Shown in pieces: positions 1-9,669 of a DNA stretch of 64,000 nucleotides; position 1 is the first letter of the stretch, and every line of letters begins with the position of its first letter. The notes beneath the pieces were generated by a model. That model saw only the letters and a list, made by a program, of their open reading frames with translations, was not told where the DNA came from and did no database searches. The position numbers were made by a program, and so were the translations under genes. The stretch comes from Saprospiraceae bacterium (GTDB lineage Bacteria > Bacteroidota > Bacteroidia > Chitinophagales > Saprospiraceae): contig JADJGA010000006.1 of NCBI GenBank assembly GCA_016708265.1, forward strand, positions 124,001 through 188,000, in the 5' to 3' direction.

Positions 1-210
1 ATGATCCTGGCTTTTCAGCTAAAAAATGCTAAAAATTTGATAGAGGAAGCGATAAAAAGAAAACAACATTCAATAATTTTAATTCATGGTAAAGGATTGG
101 GATCACTGAAAATGGAGATAGAGCATCTGCTGAAAAATTATAAAGAACTGAATTATTTTATTCCTTCAAATGATGGAGGAGCTACAAATGTTTTTTTTAA
201 ATATTATTGA
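1..210 (+). CDS. Smr-domain protein, C-terminal fragment (5' end outside window)
   Basis: The frame is open from the first base, so this is the tail of a longer gene; the ATG at base 1 is probably an internal methionine. The visible 69 residues match an Smr (small MutS-related) domain: the IHGKGLGSLK loop, then a helix, then the closing strand after GGAT. In the family, Smr domains are nucleases or nucleic-acid binders. Bacteroidota also carry a DUF2027-Smr protein whose last 70 residues look like this, and that is the likeliest parent, but the N-terminal part is not visible. The next gene starts 68 bp downstream on the same strand. Confidence 0.75.
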   Translation: MILAFQLKNAKNLIEEAIKRKQHSIILIHGKGLGSLKMEIEHLLKNYKELNYFIPSNDGGATNVFFKYY

Positions 211-277
211 TGTTAAATTGGTTTGAAAATTTTTATTATTATTAATTTTGACCTGAATAGCATTTTTTTATTTCAAC

Positions 278-2230
278 ATGAAGAAAAAAAGACAAATACG
301 CAGTCAAGCAACAAAACCTGATATCAGGGAAAGCCTGTTCAGCAATACAAATTTGTTAGCTCTGGTTTTATTTGTTTATTCGTTTATTATTTATGCCAAT
401 ACCTTATTTAATAAATATGCCCAGGATGATGCTATAGTCATTACTGAAAATATGTTTACAAAACAAGGTCTCAAAGGCATTCCGGGGCTGCTCAGCCATG
501 ATACTTTCTATGGGTTTTTCAAGAAATCCGGTAAGGATAAACTTGTTTCCGGCGGCAGATACAGACCTCTTTCACCAATTTCATTTGCAGTTGAATACCA
601 GTTGTTTGGACTTAATCCATTGATAAGTCACCTTATAAATATCATTCTCTATGGATTGCTGGGAATGTTGCTTTTCAGATTTCTTCTATTGCTGTTTAAG
701 AATAATCTGAACAGGAAGTATAATGTCGGAATTGCCTTTATCACTGCCCTGATCTTTCTTTCTCACCCTGTGCATACTGAAGTAGTGGCAAATATAAAAG
801 GCAGGGACGAGATATTTTCTCTGTTTTTTGGAATTTTAGCTCTCTATTTTACGCTTGAATGGTTAAATTCACGGAATTTAAAATTCCAGATTTTTGCCTT
901 CTGTTCTTTTTTATTTGCATTGTTCTCAAAAGAAAATTCTATCACCCTTGTTTTGATAGCTCCATTGATTGTATGGTTCTTTTATCCTAAAAAGTCATTT
1001 TCATATATTTATTTGCTCTTGCCTTATGTGCTTTCAACTCTGTTATTTCTTGGAGTAAGAACAGCTATTCTTGGTTTTGATTTCGGCAATTCCAGCACAG
1101 AGCTTATGAACAATCCATTCCTGAAATTTACCGGAAATAGCTGGGTTGAGTTTTCTCTGTCTGAAAAATTCCCGACAATCTTTTATACATTGGGAAAATA
1201 TGTTGTTTTGCTCATTTTCCCACATCCATTGACCAACGATTATTACCCTAGGCAAATACCGGTGATGGGTCCGGGCAACTGGCAGGTATTGGTGAGTATC
1301 GTATTTTATGTTTTTATTATTTATATGTCATTCAGAATGCTGAAAAAGAATAAAATCATATCTTTTGGTATTTTATTTTTCTTAATATCATTATCTATTG
1401 TATCGAATATTATTTTTCCTGTCGGGACAAATATGTCTGAACGGTTTTTATTTATGCCTTCTGTTGGATTTTCCCTTATTGCAGGATATGTGTTTTACAG
1501 CTTATTTGAAAAACACAAAACAATTACAATAACTGCAATTTCTGCAACCCTTGTTTTGTTTAGCATAAAGACAATTTCAAGGAATACAGTATGGAAAGAT
1601 GATTTTACGCTCTATACTACCGATGTTAATGTTTCTGCCAATAGCGCAAAAGCCCTTAATGCCGCAGGGGGTAGCCTCGTGGATGCTGCATTCAAAGAAA
1701 AAGATTCTGCAAAGAGAAAGGGAATGTTGATACAGGCCAAAGAACATCTTTCCAAAGCATTGAAAATTCATCCGGGGTATGCAAATGCATTGCTTATTTA
1801 TGGTAACGCTGATTATTTCCTTGGAAATTATGAAGAAGCCATATTTTCATACAGACAGCTTCTGAGAACAAATCCAGGGTTTGAAGATGCGAAAAGGAAT
1901 TTTCCTGTTATTTTGCGGGAAGCCGGAAAATATTATGGAGAACAAAAAAATGACCTGAAAAGATCATTGGATTATCTGTCACAATCATATCATTTGGACT
2001 CTGCCGATTATGAAACAATACGCTTGACCGGTATTGCTAATGCCATTTCAGGAAACTTAAATCAGGCTCTGTATTTTTTTAAAAAGGGAGTCGAAAGGAA
2101 TCCTGAAAATGCAGGAGCCTACCTGAATCTTGGCAATGCATATTATAATTTAGGTGACCCAATAAACGGCAAAAAGTATCATGATATAGCAATTAAACTG
2201 GACCCGGAAATAATGAAAAATAAGCGTTAA
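278..2230 (+). CDS. TMTC-like membrane glycosyltransferase (GT-C) with C-terminal TPR repeats
   Basis: 650 residues. Residues about 25-45 form the first membrane helix, followed by an extracytoplasmic loop with the GT-C-type acidic pair (YAQDDAIVI). About ten further hydrophobic segments run to residue 430. Between them are RYRPLSPISFAVEYQLFG and HPVHTEVVANIKGRDE, both typical of the DUF1736/TMTC family (transmembrane and TPR-containing O-mannosyltransferases). Residues about 460-650 hold several tetratricopeptide repeats (NAGAYLNLGNAYYNLGD near the end). By family it would transfer a sugar from a lipid-linked donor to exported proteins or glycans; donor and acceptor cannot be read from sequence. 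Start chosen at the first ATG after the upstream gene. Confidence 0.75.
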   Translation: MKKKRQIRSQATKPDIRESLFSNTNLLALVLFVYSFIIYANTLFNKYAQDDAIVITENMFTKQGLKGIPGLLSHDTFYGFFKKSGKDKLVSGGRYRPLSPISFAVEYQLFGLNPLISHLINIILYGLLGMLLFRFLLLLFKNNLNRKYNVGIAFITALIFLSHPVHTEVVANIKGRDEIFSLFFGILALYFTLEWLNSRNLKFQIFAFCSFLFALFSKENSITLVLIAPLIVWFFYPKKSFSYIYLLLPYVLSTLLFLGVRTAILGFDFGNSSTELMNNPFLKFTGNSWVEFSLSEKFPTIFYTLGKYVVLLIFPHPLTNDYYPRQIPVMGPGNWQVLVSIVFYVFIIYMSFRMLKKNKIISFGILFFLISLSIVSNIIFPVGTNMSERFLFMPSVGFSLIAGYVFYSLFEKHKTITITAISATLVLFSIKTISRNTVWKDDFTLYTTDVNVSANSAKALNAAGGSLVDAAFKEKDSAKRKGMLIQAKEHLSKALKIHPGYANALLIYGNADYFLGNYEEAIFSYRQLLRTNPGFEDAKRNFPVILREAGKYYGEQKNDLKRSLDYLSQSYHLDSADYETIRLTGIANAISGNLNQALYFFKKGVERNPENAGAYLNLGNAYYNLGDPINGKKYHDIAIKLDPEIMKNKR

Positions 2231-2330
2231 ATGATTTTGAAGTATCACACCTTGGGAAAATTTCGTTAATACAATAATTGATCAGTATATGCATCGACCA
2301 GGAGTATTTTATTATAAATTCAGTAAACAT

Positions 2331-5267
2331 ATGAAGTCCTATCTGACAACAATACTTGTTTTTGTTTTTGTGACAGCCAATGTAATGGATCTTCCTTTAC
2401 CAAACGAACGTGAAACGTGGGCTTACAATAAAATGAAACAGATGTCGCTGGAAGAAAAAGTGGGGCAACTTTTTATTCTCAGGGTTCATTCTGACTGGAG
2501 CAATAAGGATCTTGATTTTATTGAAAAAGATATAAAGAAATACCAGATCGGGGGTATCGCTTTTTTTCAGGGTACAATTACAGAACAGGTCAATATTACA
2601 AACGAATTTCAGAATTCAGTAAAGGTACCTATGTTTATAGCTATTGATGCTGAATGGGGCTTGGGAATGAGACTTAAAGACGGCATCAGTTTTCCGAAAC
2701 AGCTTACCCTTGGAGCTATTTCCGATAATGAGCTGATTTACAGGATGGGTCTTGAAATTGGTCGGCAACTTAAAAGGATGGGAGTTAATATTAACTATGC
2801 TCCGGTAGCAGATATCAATAACAATCCGGACAATCCTGTTATTAATGACCGCTCATTCGGAGAAAACAAATTTAATGTAAGCGAAAAAACATTAGCTTAT
2901 ATGAATGGCCTTCAGGCAGCAGGAATAATAGCCTGTGCAAAGCATTTCCCGGGTCACGGATATGCTGATGTTGACTCACACCTTGATCTGCCGGTTCTTG
3001 ATCTGAGTAAAGAAAGGTTTAGGGATATTGAATTGATGCCATTCAGGACTTTGATTAAAAATGATGTAAAGAGCATAATGACTGCTCATCTTCATATTCC
3101 GGCATTTGATAATCGTAAGCACAGACCTTCTTCCCTTTCAAAAAAAATAGTAAATGGAATTCTCAGGGATTCTTTCAACTATGAAGGACTTATACTTACA
3201 GATGCTCTGGCTATGAAAGGAGTTGCAGCTTATTACAATTCAGGAGATGCAGCGGTTGAAGCATTTCTTGCCGGTAATGATATCCTTGAACTGCCTGAAA
3301 ATTTCCACAAGGCCTTTGAAGCTGTAAAGAAAGCTGTTCAGAAAGGTAAGATATCAAGAGAGAGGCTCGAAAAATCCCTGATGAGGATCCTGCTGGCAAA
3401 ATACGATCAGGGCTATCACCTGTATAAACCTGTCAGTACAGAAAATATTGTAAAAGAAATAAATACTCCCGAAGCCTATGCTCTTAAAGAAAATCTTTAC
3501 AGAAAATCCGTCACGGCTCTTGGAAATAAATCTTCACACCTGCCATTACTTCCCGAAGACTATAACAGTAAAATTGCAGTTTTAAGTATTGGCTCATCTG
3601 ATACTACTGTCTTTCAGAAAAGATTCAGCACATATTTCAGTGCGGTTAATTTCAATGCATCTTTACAATTATCAAATAGCAGGTCAGAAGAATTATTGTC
3701 TGAACTTGAAAAATTTGACAGGGTAATTATAGGATTGCATGACTTCAAAAAACGCAAAAGCGACAATTTCGGTATTTCGCAGAATGTCGTTGAACTCATA
3801 AATGAATTAAATAAAAAAACAACTGTCTACCTTTCTGTATTTGGCACCCCCTATTCGCTACAGTTGTTCAGAGATGATATCTGTACTGTCCAGGCATATG
3901 AAAATGATGATTTTGCACAGGATATGGCTGCACAGGCTATTTTGGGTGCTTTTGAAATCAACGGGAAACTTCCGGTCAGCATTCCCGGATCATATTCAGC
4001 TGGTTCCGGTGAAGAAATAGGCTGGGCTAAAGTCATAGGTTATTCTTTGCCGGAATATGTTGATATGAATGGTGAATTCCTCAATCAGAATATTGACAGG
4101 CTTGCCCGGGAAATGATAGATTCTTCAGCTGCCCCCGGATGTCAGATTCTTGTAGCTAAAAAGGGAAATATTATTTTCGAAAAGTGTTATGGATACTTTA
4201 CCTATGATAGTTCCCGGATAGTCAGGCCTGACGACATTTACGACCTTGCATCTGTCACCAAGGTTCTTTCCACCAATCTGGCAGTTATGAAACTGCACGA
4301 TGAGCAGCGACTTTCCATTTTCAATAAAATCTCAGATTACTTAGATAAAGGTTTAAGAAATTCCGATAAAAAGGATATAATGATCATTGATGCATTAAGC
4401 CATCACTCCGGCCTTGCTCCATGGTTACCTGTTTATAAAACAACATTTGACACCATCAATGGAATTCCTGTCCCCTCAAAACAGTTTTACAGAAATACTA
4501 CTGATGACCTGTACAATATTCAGGTCGGTGACGATATGTTTATGAGAAAGGATTTCATCAATACTATGTGGTCAAAATTGCTTGGCAGTTCATTAAATCC
4601 CAGGGGTAAATATAAATACAGTGACCTTGGACTTATAATGATAAAGGAAATGCTTGAAAAAATTACCGGTCAGACATTAAATGAGTATGTTGATATTAAT
4701 ATTTACAAGCCATTGGGACTGAAGCATACTACTTACAGACCTCTGGATAGATTTCCTAAAAATGTCATCGTTCCTTCAGAAAATGATACTTACTGGAGAA
4801 AGCAGGTCGTTCAGGGCTATGTTCACGATATGTATGCAGATATGCTTGGAGGAGTGAGCGGACATGCCGGTCTATTCTCAAATTCGCGGGATATGGCTCG
4901 TCTGGGTCAGATGATGATAAATGGTGGTATTTATGGAAATAAACGATTTTTCAATTATCCTACAGTTTATACATTTACCACCAGATTCTATATTTCAACA
5001 CGAAGAGGAATAGGATGGGATATGAAAGAACTCGATAAAAATAAAGAATGCAATATGTCAGATCTGGCATCACCTTCGACTTATGGACATTACGGATTCA
5101 CAGGAACAGGCATTTGGATTGATCCTGAAAATGAACTCATCTATATTTTTTTGTCGAACAGGACATTCCCCACTATGGAAAACAATAAACTCAGCACCTT
5201 GAATTATCGTCCAAAGATACAGTCAGTGATTTATGAATCTTTCAAAAAAGCAAATTCTGAATCATGA
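2331..5267 (+). CDS. Exported GH3 beta-N-acetylglucosaminidase-like / serine beta-lactamase-like fusion
   Basis: The open frame begins at 2289, but the ATG at 2331 gives a proper signal peptide (MKSYLTTILVFVFVTANV), so I start there (978 residues). Residues about 30-370 are a GH3 domain with the NagZ-type His loop KHFPGHGYADVDSH and the nucleophile region ILTDALAMKG. Residues about 390-580 look like the GH3 C-terminal domain. Residues about 600-975 are a class C beta-lactamase/penicillin-binding-like serine hydrolase with SVTK (SxxK), a YSD motif and GFTGTG near the end. The same fusion is known in Bacteroidota and suggests periplasmic peptidoglycan or amino-sugar turnover. Whether the serine hydrolase half acts on D-Ala or esters is open. 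Confidence 0.85.
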   Translation: MKSYLTTILVFVFVTANVMDLPLPNERETWAYNKMKQMSLEEKVGQLFILRVHSDWSNKDLDFIEKDIKKYQIGGIAFFQGTITEQVNITNEFQNSVKVPMFIAIDAEWGLGMRLKDGISFPKQLTLGAISDNELIYRMGLEIGRQLKRMGVNINYAPVADINNNPDNPVINDRSFGENKFNVSEKTLAYMNGLQAAGIIACAKHFPGHGYADVDSHLDLPVLDLSKERFRDIELMPFRTLIKNDVKSIMTAHLHIPAFDNRKHRPSSLSKKIVNGILRDSFNYEGLILTDALAMKGVAAYYNSGDAAVEAFLAGNDILELPENFHKAFEAVKKAVQKGKISRERLEKSLMRILLAKYDQGYHLYKPVSTENIVKEINTPEAYALKENLYRKSVTALGNKSSHLPLLPEDYNSKIAVLSIGSSDTTVFQKRFSTYFSAVNFNASLQLSNSRSEELLSELEKFDRVIIGLHDFKKRKSDNFGISQNVVELINELNKKTTVYLSVFGTPYSLQLFRDDICTVQAYENDDFAQDMAAQAILGAFEINGKLPVSIPGSYSAGSGEEIGWAKVIGYSLPEYVDMNGEFLNQNIDRLAREMIDSSAAPGCQILVAKKGNIIFEKCYGYFTYDSSRIVRPDDIYDLASVTKVLSTNLAVMKLHDEQRLSIFNKISDYLDKGLRNSDKKDIMIIDALSHHSGLAPWLPVYKTTFDTINGIPVPSKQFYRNTTDDLYNIQVGDDMFMRKDFINTMWSKLLGSSLNPRGKYKYSDLGLIMIKEMLEKITGQTLNEYVDINIYKPLGLKHTTYRPLDRFPKNVIVPSENDTYWRKQVVQGYVHDMYADMLGGVSGHAGLFSNSRDMARLGQMMINGGIYGNKRFFNYPTVYTFTTRFYISTRRGIGWDMKELDKNKECNMSDLASPSTYGHYGFTGTGIWIDPENELIYIFLSNRTFPTMENNKLSTLNYRPKIQSVIYESFKKANSES

Positions 5268-5351
5268 TCATTGTCAGATATTTTGATTATCATTATTTGA
5301 TTTGCTAATGGAGAATTTGCCGTGGATGTAAATTTTTGTCAACCCGAATAA

Positions 5352-6752
5352 ATGGAGTATAGAATAATAAATATTAAATGTAAAGAGATCTTAAACATTG
5401 AACGGCTAAAATATACAATAGATTTTTTAAACTCTCATCCTCTTAAGCCACAAAATGTATTGTTAAAATTAAATACTGAGACCGAAAACAGCCTTGTAAT
5501 TGATTATTCATATGAAATATCAAAAAATCTCTTTATTCCTGTCCAAAATCTTTTTTTTGGTTCAGGAACACTAGATTTCAATAAATTGAATGCAAATAAA
5601 TATGATTTTAATGGGGATCCAGTTTTTTCAGTAGAGAAAGAAAAGTCAGAACATGGGATCTTCTTCGGCAACAGAAAATTCAGTTTTGATATTTTCGAAA
5701 CGGTTTTCTGTCATATTTCAAGGTTTGAGGAAGTATTTTCAGGAAACTCAATGAAAGATGAGCATCTAAGGATGAAGACACATTATCAGCTGCTTGTCAG
5801 AAACAATTTGCATCATATTCCGGTGGTAGACCAACTTGTGTTGGCTTTTTACAGGGCTCTGGGATTCAGTATACCGGATTCAGGTACCACTTTTTCAATG
5901 ACCCACGATATAGATGCAATTCACAAATTCAATTCTGCTCTCAAACTGCCAAAATCCATTCTGAGAGTTTTATTAATGGGACTCGGCATTTCAGGAGTTT
6001 TTCAAATTGTCAGGTGGTATTTCAAGGCTATGCTAAATAAGGATAATGATCCATATTATGTTTTTGATTCTATGCTGGTTTCAGATGATATATTTACTGA
6101 TAAAATAATTTTCTTTGTGGCAGGTGGAAAAACCAAATTTGACCTGTTTAATAAAAACTATAGTAAATGGCTTCCGGTGGTGATTGATAAAGCTTTGAAA
6201 AAAGGATATGAAATAGCCTATCATCCCAGCTACAATGCATATGATGATTTTAACATGTTCAATATGGAATTGCAATTATTGAGAAAAGCAAGCCCTGAAA
6301 AAATCACCAGTATCAGAACCCATTTTCTGCGACTGGATTTTAACGCAACATTTAATATTTCAGCAAATAATATTATTGCTGTTGATTCAAGCCTGGGGCA
6401 TCCTGATAACATTGGTTTCCGGTGCGGAACAGGTTTTAGTTATTTTCTGTATGATTTTGTAAATGAAAAGCAATCCACAATCAAAGAATTACCTCTAATT
6501 ATTATGGACAGTGCACTGCTTTATATATATTGTAAGAATGACAATGATTGTTTCAGAAATAAACTTTACCAATTCATTGAAGAAAACAAATTTAACACTC
6601 ACATCACATTCAATTTTCATAACTCAACTTTCGATAAAAGTTTGCTTTCCCGAAATGATATGATAAATATTTACTTAGAGTTAATTACAGATATAAGTAA
6701 TTTTAATCCGAAAATTAAACCATCTTTCTTTAAAAATAAATCTAAAAAATAG
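5352..6752 (+). CDS. Polysaccharide deacetylase-like protein (DUF7033 type)
   Basis: 466 residues, no signal peptide. The N-terminal about 160 residues resemble the DUF7033 region that precedes NodB-like domains in Bacteroidota. The catalytic-type half starts with MTHDIDAIHKF, the T-H-D-x-D metal motif, and continues with the histidine motif AYHPSYNAYDD, then RTHFLRLDF and GFRCGTGFSYF. This order fits divalent-metal carbohydrate deacetylases, usually found in lipopolysaccharide or exopolysaccharide loci. The next gene downstream begins after a 295-bp spacer, so this looks like the end of a transcription unit. Substrate unknown. Confidence 0.75.
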   Translation: MEYRIINIKCKEILNIERLKYTIDFLNSHPLKPQNVLLKLNTETENSLVIDYSYEISKNLFIPVQNLFFGSGTLDFNKLNANKYDFNGDPVFSVEKEKSEHGIFFGNRKFSFDIFETVFCHISRFEEVFSGNSMKDEHLRMKTHYQLLVRNNLHHIPVVDQLVLAFYRALGFSIPDSGTTFSMTHDIDAIHKFNSALKLPKSILRVLLMGLGISGVFQIVRWYFKAMLNKDNDPYYVFDSMLVSDDIFTDKIIFFVAGGKTKFDLFNKNYSKWLPVVIDKALKKGYEIAYHPSYNAYDDFNMFNMELQLLRKASPEKITSIRTHFLRLDFNATFNISANNIIAVDSSLGHPDNIGFRCGTGFSYFLYDFVNEKQSTIKELPLIIMDSALLYIYCKNDNDCFRNKLYQFIEENKFNTHITFNFHNSTFDKSLLSRNDMINIYLELITDISNFNPKIKPSFFKNKSKK

Positions 6753-7047
6753 CATTTTTCTTTTTTAGTTTCGGAAAAAGATATATCTTCGCATTTACGA
6801 TTACACTCTTAATAGATAGAGGTGTATCTAATAGTAAGATAGACAATAGAATATGACTATGCTAACTTGTTTCGAAAGACGAAATCGAAATCAAAAAAAG
6901 TAAGGTCGTAAAACAATAGTTGAATTATTCATCTATATCTATATTGTTGTAGGTATAGTTATAATTGTATATAGACGAAAATCGATCGCGCAAAGGCGTG
7001 ATAAAAAATTAATTAAAATTTTATTTTTTAAACCAAAACTCAATCTC

Positions 7048-7490
7048 ATGAAAAAAATGAATTTCAAGAATGTGTTGACATTTATGGCAATTATTTTAAC
7101 ATTTGTTTTTTTGGGGTTAGCGCAAATGCACAAAGTACAGCGCAAACAAGTGCTTCTGAGCTACCATTTGGTGGCAAGGGGATGTACAGTTTGCCTACGC
7201 AACATTTCGTACCCTCGAATACTGCAATTCAATTGCTGAATCAGTCAATTACTACAATTAAAGCTCAAGCATATTCGCAAAACGGAAATGTGAATATGCA
7301 AAATTTGGCAGAAAGCCAAATCAGTTACTATAGAGGCATTATTAGCAACCTGCAAAAAGGGCAGCAAGTTAATGTTGCAATTGTATGGGCGATGACTTTG
7401 TTTTACACAGATAATGCGAAGAATATCAGTATTGATAGTCAACAGCTGGCAACATTTAAACAAGCTGCTATCAATTTGCTTAAAGTTTGA
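7048..7490 (+). pseudogene. Small secreted protein, frameshifted in a T7 run in its signal peptide
   Basis: The ATG at 7048 opens MKKMNFKNVLTFMAIILTFVFLG in frame 1 and then runs into nonsense ending at 7239. From about 7113 the other frame reads VSANAQSTAQTSASELPFGG and continues unbroken to 7490. Joining the two at the TTTTTTT-GGGG run (7106-7116) gives a normal signal peptide ending in NAQ and a mature protein of about 120 residues. One base is missing relative to an intact gene. The mature part is hydrophilic and I recognise no family. It shares its 5' leader and first codons with the gene at 7556. It may be an assembly homopolymer error, a real mutation, or a contingency site. Confidence 0.6.
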
Positions 7491-7555
7491 TTAGCTGTAA
7501 TGCTTTATCTTGTAACGATGTTTAGATTAATTATTTTAAACCAAAACTCAATCAC

Positions 7556-8152
7556 ATGAAAAAAATGAATTTTACGAAATTGCCGGGATCGATACTTTCG
7601 AAATTGACAGTACTGATTTTGGTATTATTTATTGGCACTTCTGTTTTTGGCCAATATACAATGACCACATGCCAAGAACCTTATGTTCAGGCATATGGCC
7701 AGACTGGAACAACATATGTTGGTGCGGGTGATGATAGTGATTATGCGATCACTTTACCTTTTACCTTTAATTATTTTGGTAATGTAACTACTGCTGGAGT
7801 TGGGACCAACGGTTATGTAACACTTGGTGGTACACAATACCATAGTTATGGTATTTGTCCCTTACCTTCAACATATACATTAGGTACTCTTTTCCCATTT
7901 CAGCAAGATTTGTATCAAGGTACATCAGTTGATCCTAATTCGGGTATTTATACACGTACAGATGGTACGGCTCCAAACAGGATTTTTACTATAGAATATT
8001 ATCGTACGGGTCACTATTCTGGTACATCCGGACAATATGCTACTTTGCAGGTTAGGTTGTATGAAACATCCAATATTATAAGGTTTAAATATCAGGATGT
8101 TGTTTTGGGGGAACTCAGAATTTTTATGATAACGGAGTTGATGCCGTTGTAG
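7556..8152 (+). CDS. N-terminal fragment of a giant T9SS cargo protein (signal peptide and beta-sandwich region)
   Basis: The first readable piece of one gene that should run to 13685. It starts with a signal peptide (MKKMNF..., cleavage near SVFGQ) and a beta-rich domain with AITLPFTFNYFG and TNGYVTLGG, of the kind seen at the start of large Bacteroidota surface proteins. True coding changes frame at about 8105, where the neighbouring frame reads GGTQNFYDNGVDAVVGIEG, and again near 8162, where frame 3 reads SSSISPRPYNTWSCNTAGL into the next fragment. The listed stop at 8152 is therefore an artefact of the shift. Confidence 0.6.
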   Translation: MKKMNFTKLPGSILSKLTVLILVLFIGTSVFGQYTMTTCQEPYVQAYGQTGTTYVGAGDDSDYAITLPFTFNYFGNVTTAGVGTNGYVTLGGTQYHSYGICPLPSTYTLGTLFPFQQDLYQGTSVDPNSGIYTRTDGTAPNRIFTIEYYRTGHYSGTSGQYATLQVRLYETSNIIRFKYQDVVLGELRIFMITELMPL

Positions 8153-8216
8153 GTATCGAAGGTCTTCTTCAATATCACCACGTCCGTATAATACATGGTC
8201 ATGCAATACAGCTGGT

Positions 8217-9194
8217 TTGAATGATGGTTTATGTATTGAATTTGCACCTCCTCCGCCATGTGTTTTAACGGTACCTGCCAATATGAACGTGGCAATGGAT
8301 CCAGATATATGTGGAGCAGTTGTAAATTTTACAGTTTCTGCTAGTGATAACTGTGGACCTGTTACAGTAACTCCTGCTTCAGGAAGTGTTTTTCCTGCAG
8401 GAACAACTACAGTAACAGTAAAGTCAGGCTTTGAGACGAAAACATTTACTATAACAGTTAATGATATAGTAGATCCTGTAGTTACATGTCCGGAAGATAT
8501 AGAAGTTACTCTTGATCCGGGATTATGTTCCAGGGTTTTGAACTATAATGTTGAAGTTTCAGACAACTGTCCGTTCTTAACGGTGGCTCCGACTGTGCAG
8601 TTTCCTGCATCTTTCGAAAATCACGGTAATGGAACAGTTTTCAGCTTATCTGGTAATACAGCACCGGGTGGTTTGTTTTTTAACCTTACAAACAACTCTG
8701 GTAATGTAATGAATGTAACTGCCTTTGGAGTTCGTTTTGGAAATCCGGCTTATGGTGGAGTTAATCCGCCACAGACAATGCAGGTTTTCTCAGCTCCTAC
8801 ATATGTTGGCAATGAAACAAATGCAGGTGCATGGACTAGTTTAGGTCCTGTTGTACTTACTACTATAGCACCTTATTTTGCTACAGGTACAGGTACTCTT
8901 TCACAGGTTAACTTGACATCTCAGGTTGCCATTGCTCCTGGACAAACCCGTGGATTTTTTATTTATGGTGCGACAGCATGTCCAATCTTCAATTGGGCCT
9001 TTGGTGGATCGATGGCTCCTCTGACAAATGGTCCTTGGACTTTGACAGCAGGCTCAATCGCTTATGACTTGTTTAACACTATGTTCCAAACTGGACAAAT
9101 AAGTTATCCAAACATTAATGTACAAGCCATTATGGTGGTGGTGGAGATGTTGTTCAGACATCAGGTTTGCCTTCAGGATCAGAATTCCCAATAG
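8217..9194 (+). CDS. Giant T9SS cargo protein, second fragment (HYR domains)
   Basis: Same gene as 7556 and 10077, continued in frame 3; the real frame can be followed back to about 8163. It contains HYR-type repeats (VVNFTVSASDNCGPVTVTP, DPVVTCPEDIEVTLDPGLC) with the usual C-x-x-N/D-C spacing, then an inserted Gly/Thr-rich beta region of about 190 residues. HYR domains are immunoglobulin-like adhesion modules. The frame is lost near 9130, at GCCATTATGG, where the frame 2 reading YGGGGDVVQTSGLPSGSEF takes over. The assigned start at 8217 is not a true initiation site. Confidence 0.6.
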   Translation: MNDGLCIEFAPPPPCVLTVPANMNVAMDPDICGAVVNFTVSASDNCGPVTVTPASGSVFPAGTTTVTVKSGFETKTFTITVNDIVDPVVTCPEDIEVTLDPGLCSRVLNYNVEVSDNCPFLTVAPTVQFPASFENHGNGTVFSLSGNTAPGGLFFNLTNNSGNVMNVTAFGVRFGNPAYGGVNPPQTMQVFSAPTYVGNETNAGAWTSLGPVVLTTIAPYFATGTGTLSQVNLTSQVAIAPGQTRGFFIYGATACPIFNWAFGGSMAPLTNGPWTLTAGSIAYDLFNTMFQTGQISYPNINVQAIMVVVEMLFRHQVCLQDQNSQ

Positions 9195-9664
9195 GAACAA
9201 CTACAAACTGTTTCTCAACTGAGGATGCTGCCGGAAACGAAGGTTCATGTTGCTTTAATGTAACAGTTAACAATTATCCGAATCCAACTAATACATTAGC
9301 TTGTAATGATGAAGTAATAATTACAGTAGATGAAGAATGTAATGCGGATATTAATGCAGATATGATCCTTGAAGGAGGACCATATTCATGTTATGATGAT
9401 TACAGAGTAGAAATATTTACATCAATGCCTGCAAATACATGGAATGCTACAGGTGATGTTGATAATCCTGTAGGTCTTGGTAGTTACTGGGTAGGTATTT
9501 ATGATGCGACAGGAAATAACTGCTGGGGACATATCACAGTAGTTGATAAATTGCCTCCTGTTATGGAGTGTCGTGATATAACAGTTAGTTGTGATGAAGA
9601 AATTCCTTATGAGCCTGCACCGGAAGTTGTAGGTTATCAGACTATTGACCTGCAGAGGATGTAA
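9167..9664 (+). CDS. Giant T9SS cargo protein, third fragment (end of HYR domain, linker)
   Basis: Frame 2 continues the same protein: SGSEFPIGTTTNCFSTEDAAGNE and CCFNVTVNNYP complete a HYR domain. A linker domain with paired cysteines follows, then PPVMECRDITVSCDEEIPYE, the start of another HYR-like unit. After about 9640 the coding sense passes through other frames with stops, for example the frame reading PAEDVN just before the P-domain. So the stop at 9664 is not a natural end. Confidence 0.55.
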   Translation: MPSGSEFPIGTTTNCFSTEDAAGNEGSCCFNVTVNNYPNPTNTLACNDEVIITVDEECNADINADMILEGGPYSCYDDYRVEIFTSMPANTWNATGDVDNPVGLGSYWVGIYDATGNNCWGHITVVDKLPPVMECRDITVSCDEEIPYEPAPEVVGYQTIDLQRM

Positions 9665-9669
9665 ACTAG

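Noticed and set aside
7106..7116. Programmed ribosomal frameshifting at the T7-G4 run
   Set aside because: No downstream stem-loop or Shine-Dalgarno-like stimulator is visible, and a similar defect in an unrelated gene favours sequence error or mutation.
7925..8281. 118-codon minus-strand frame across the first frameshift of the giant gene
   Set aside because: The plus strand encodes recognisable HYR-protein sequence here in shifting frames; the minus frame is not family-like.
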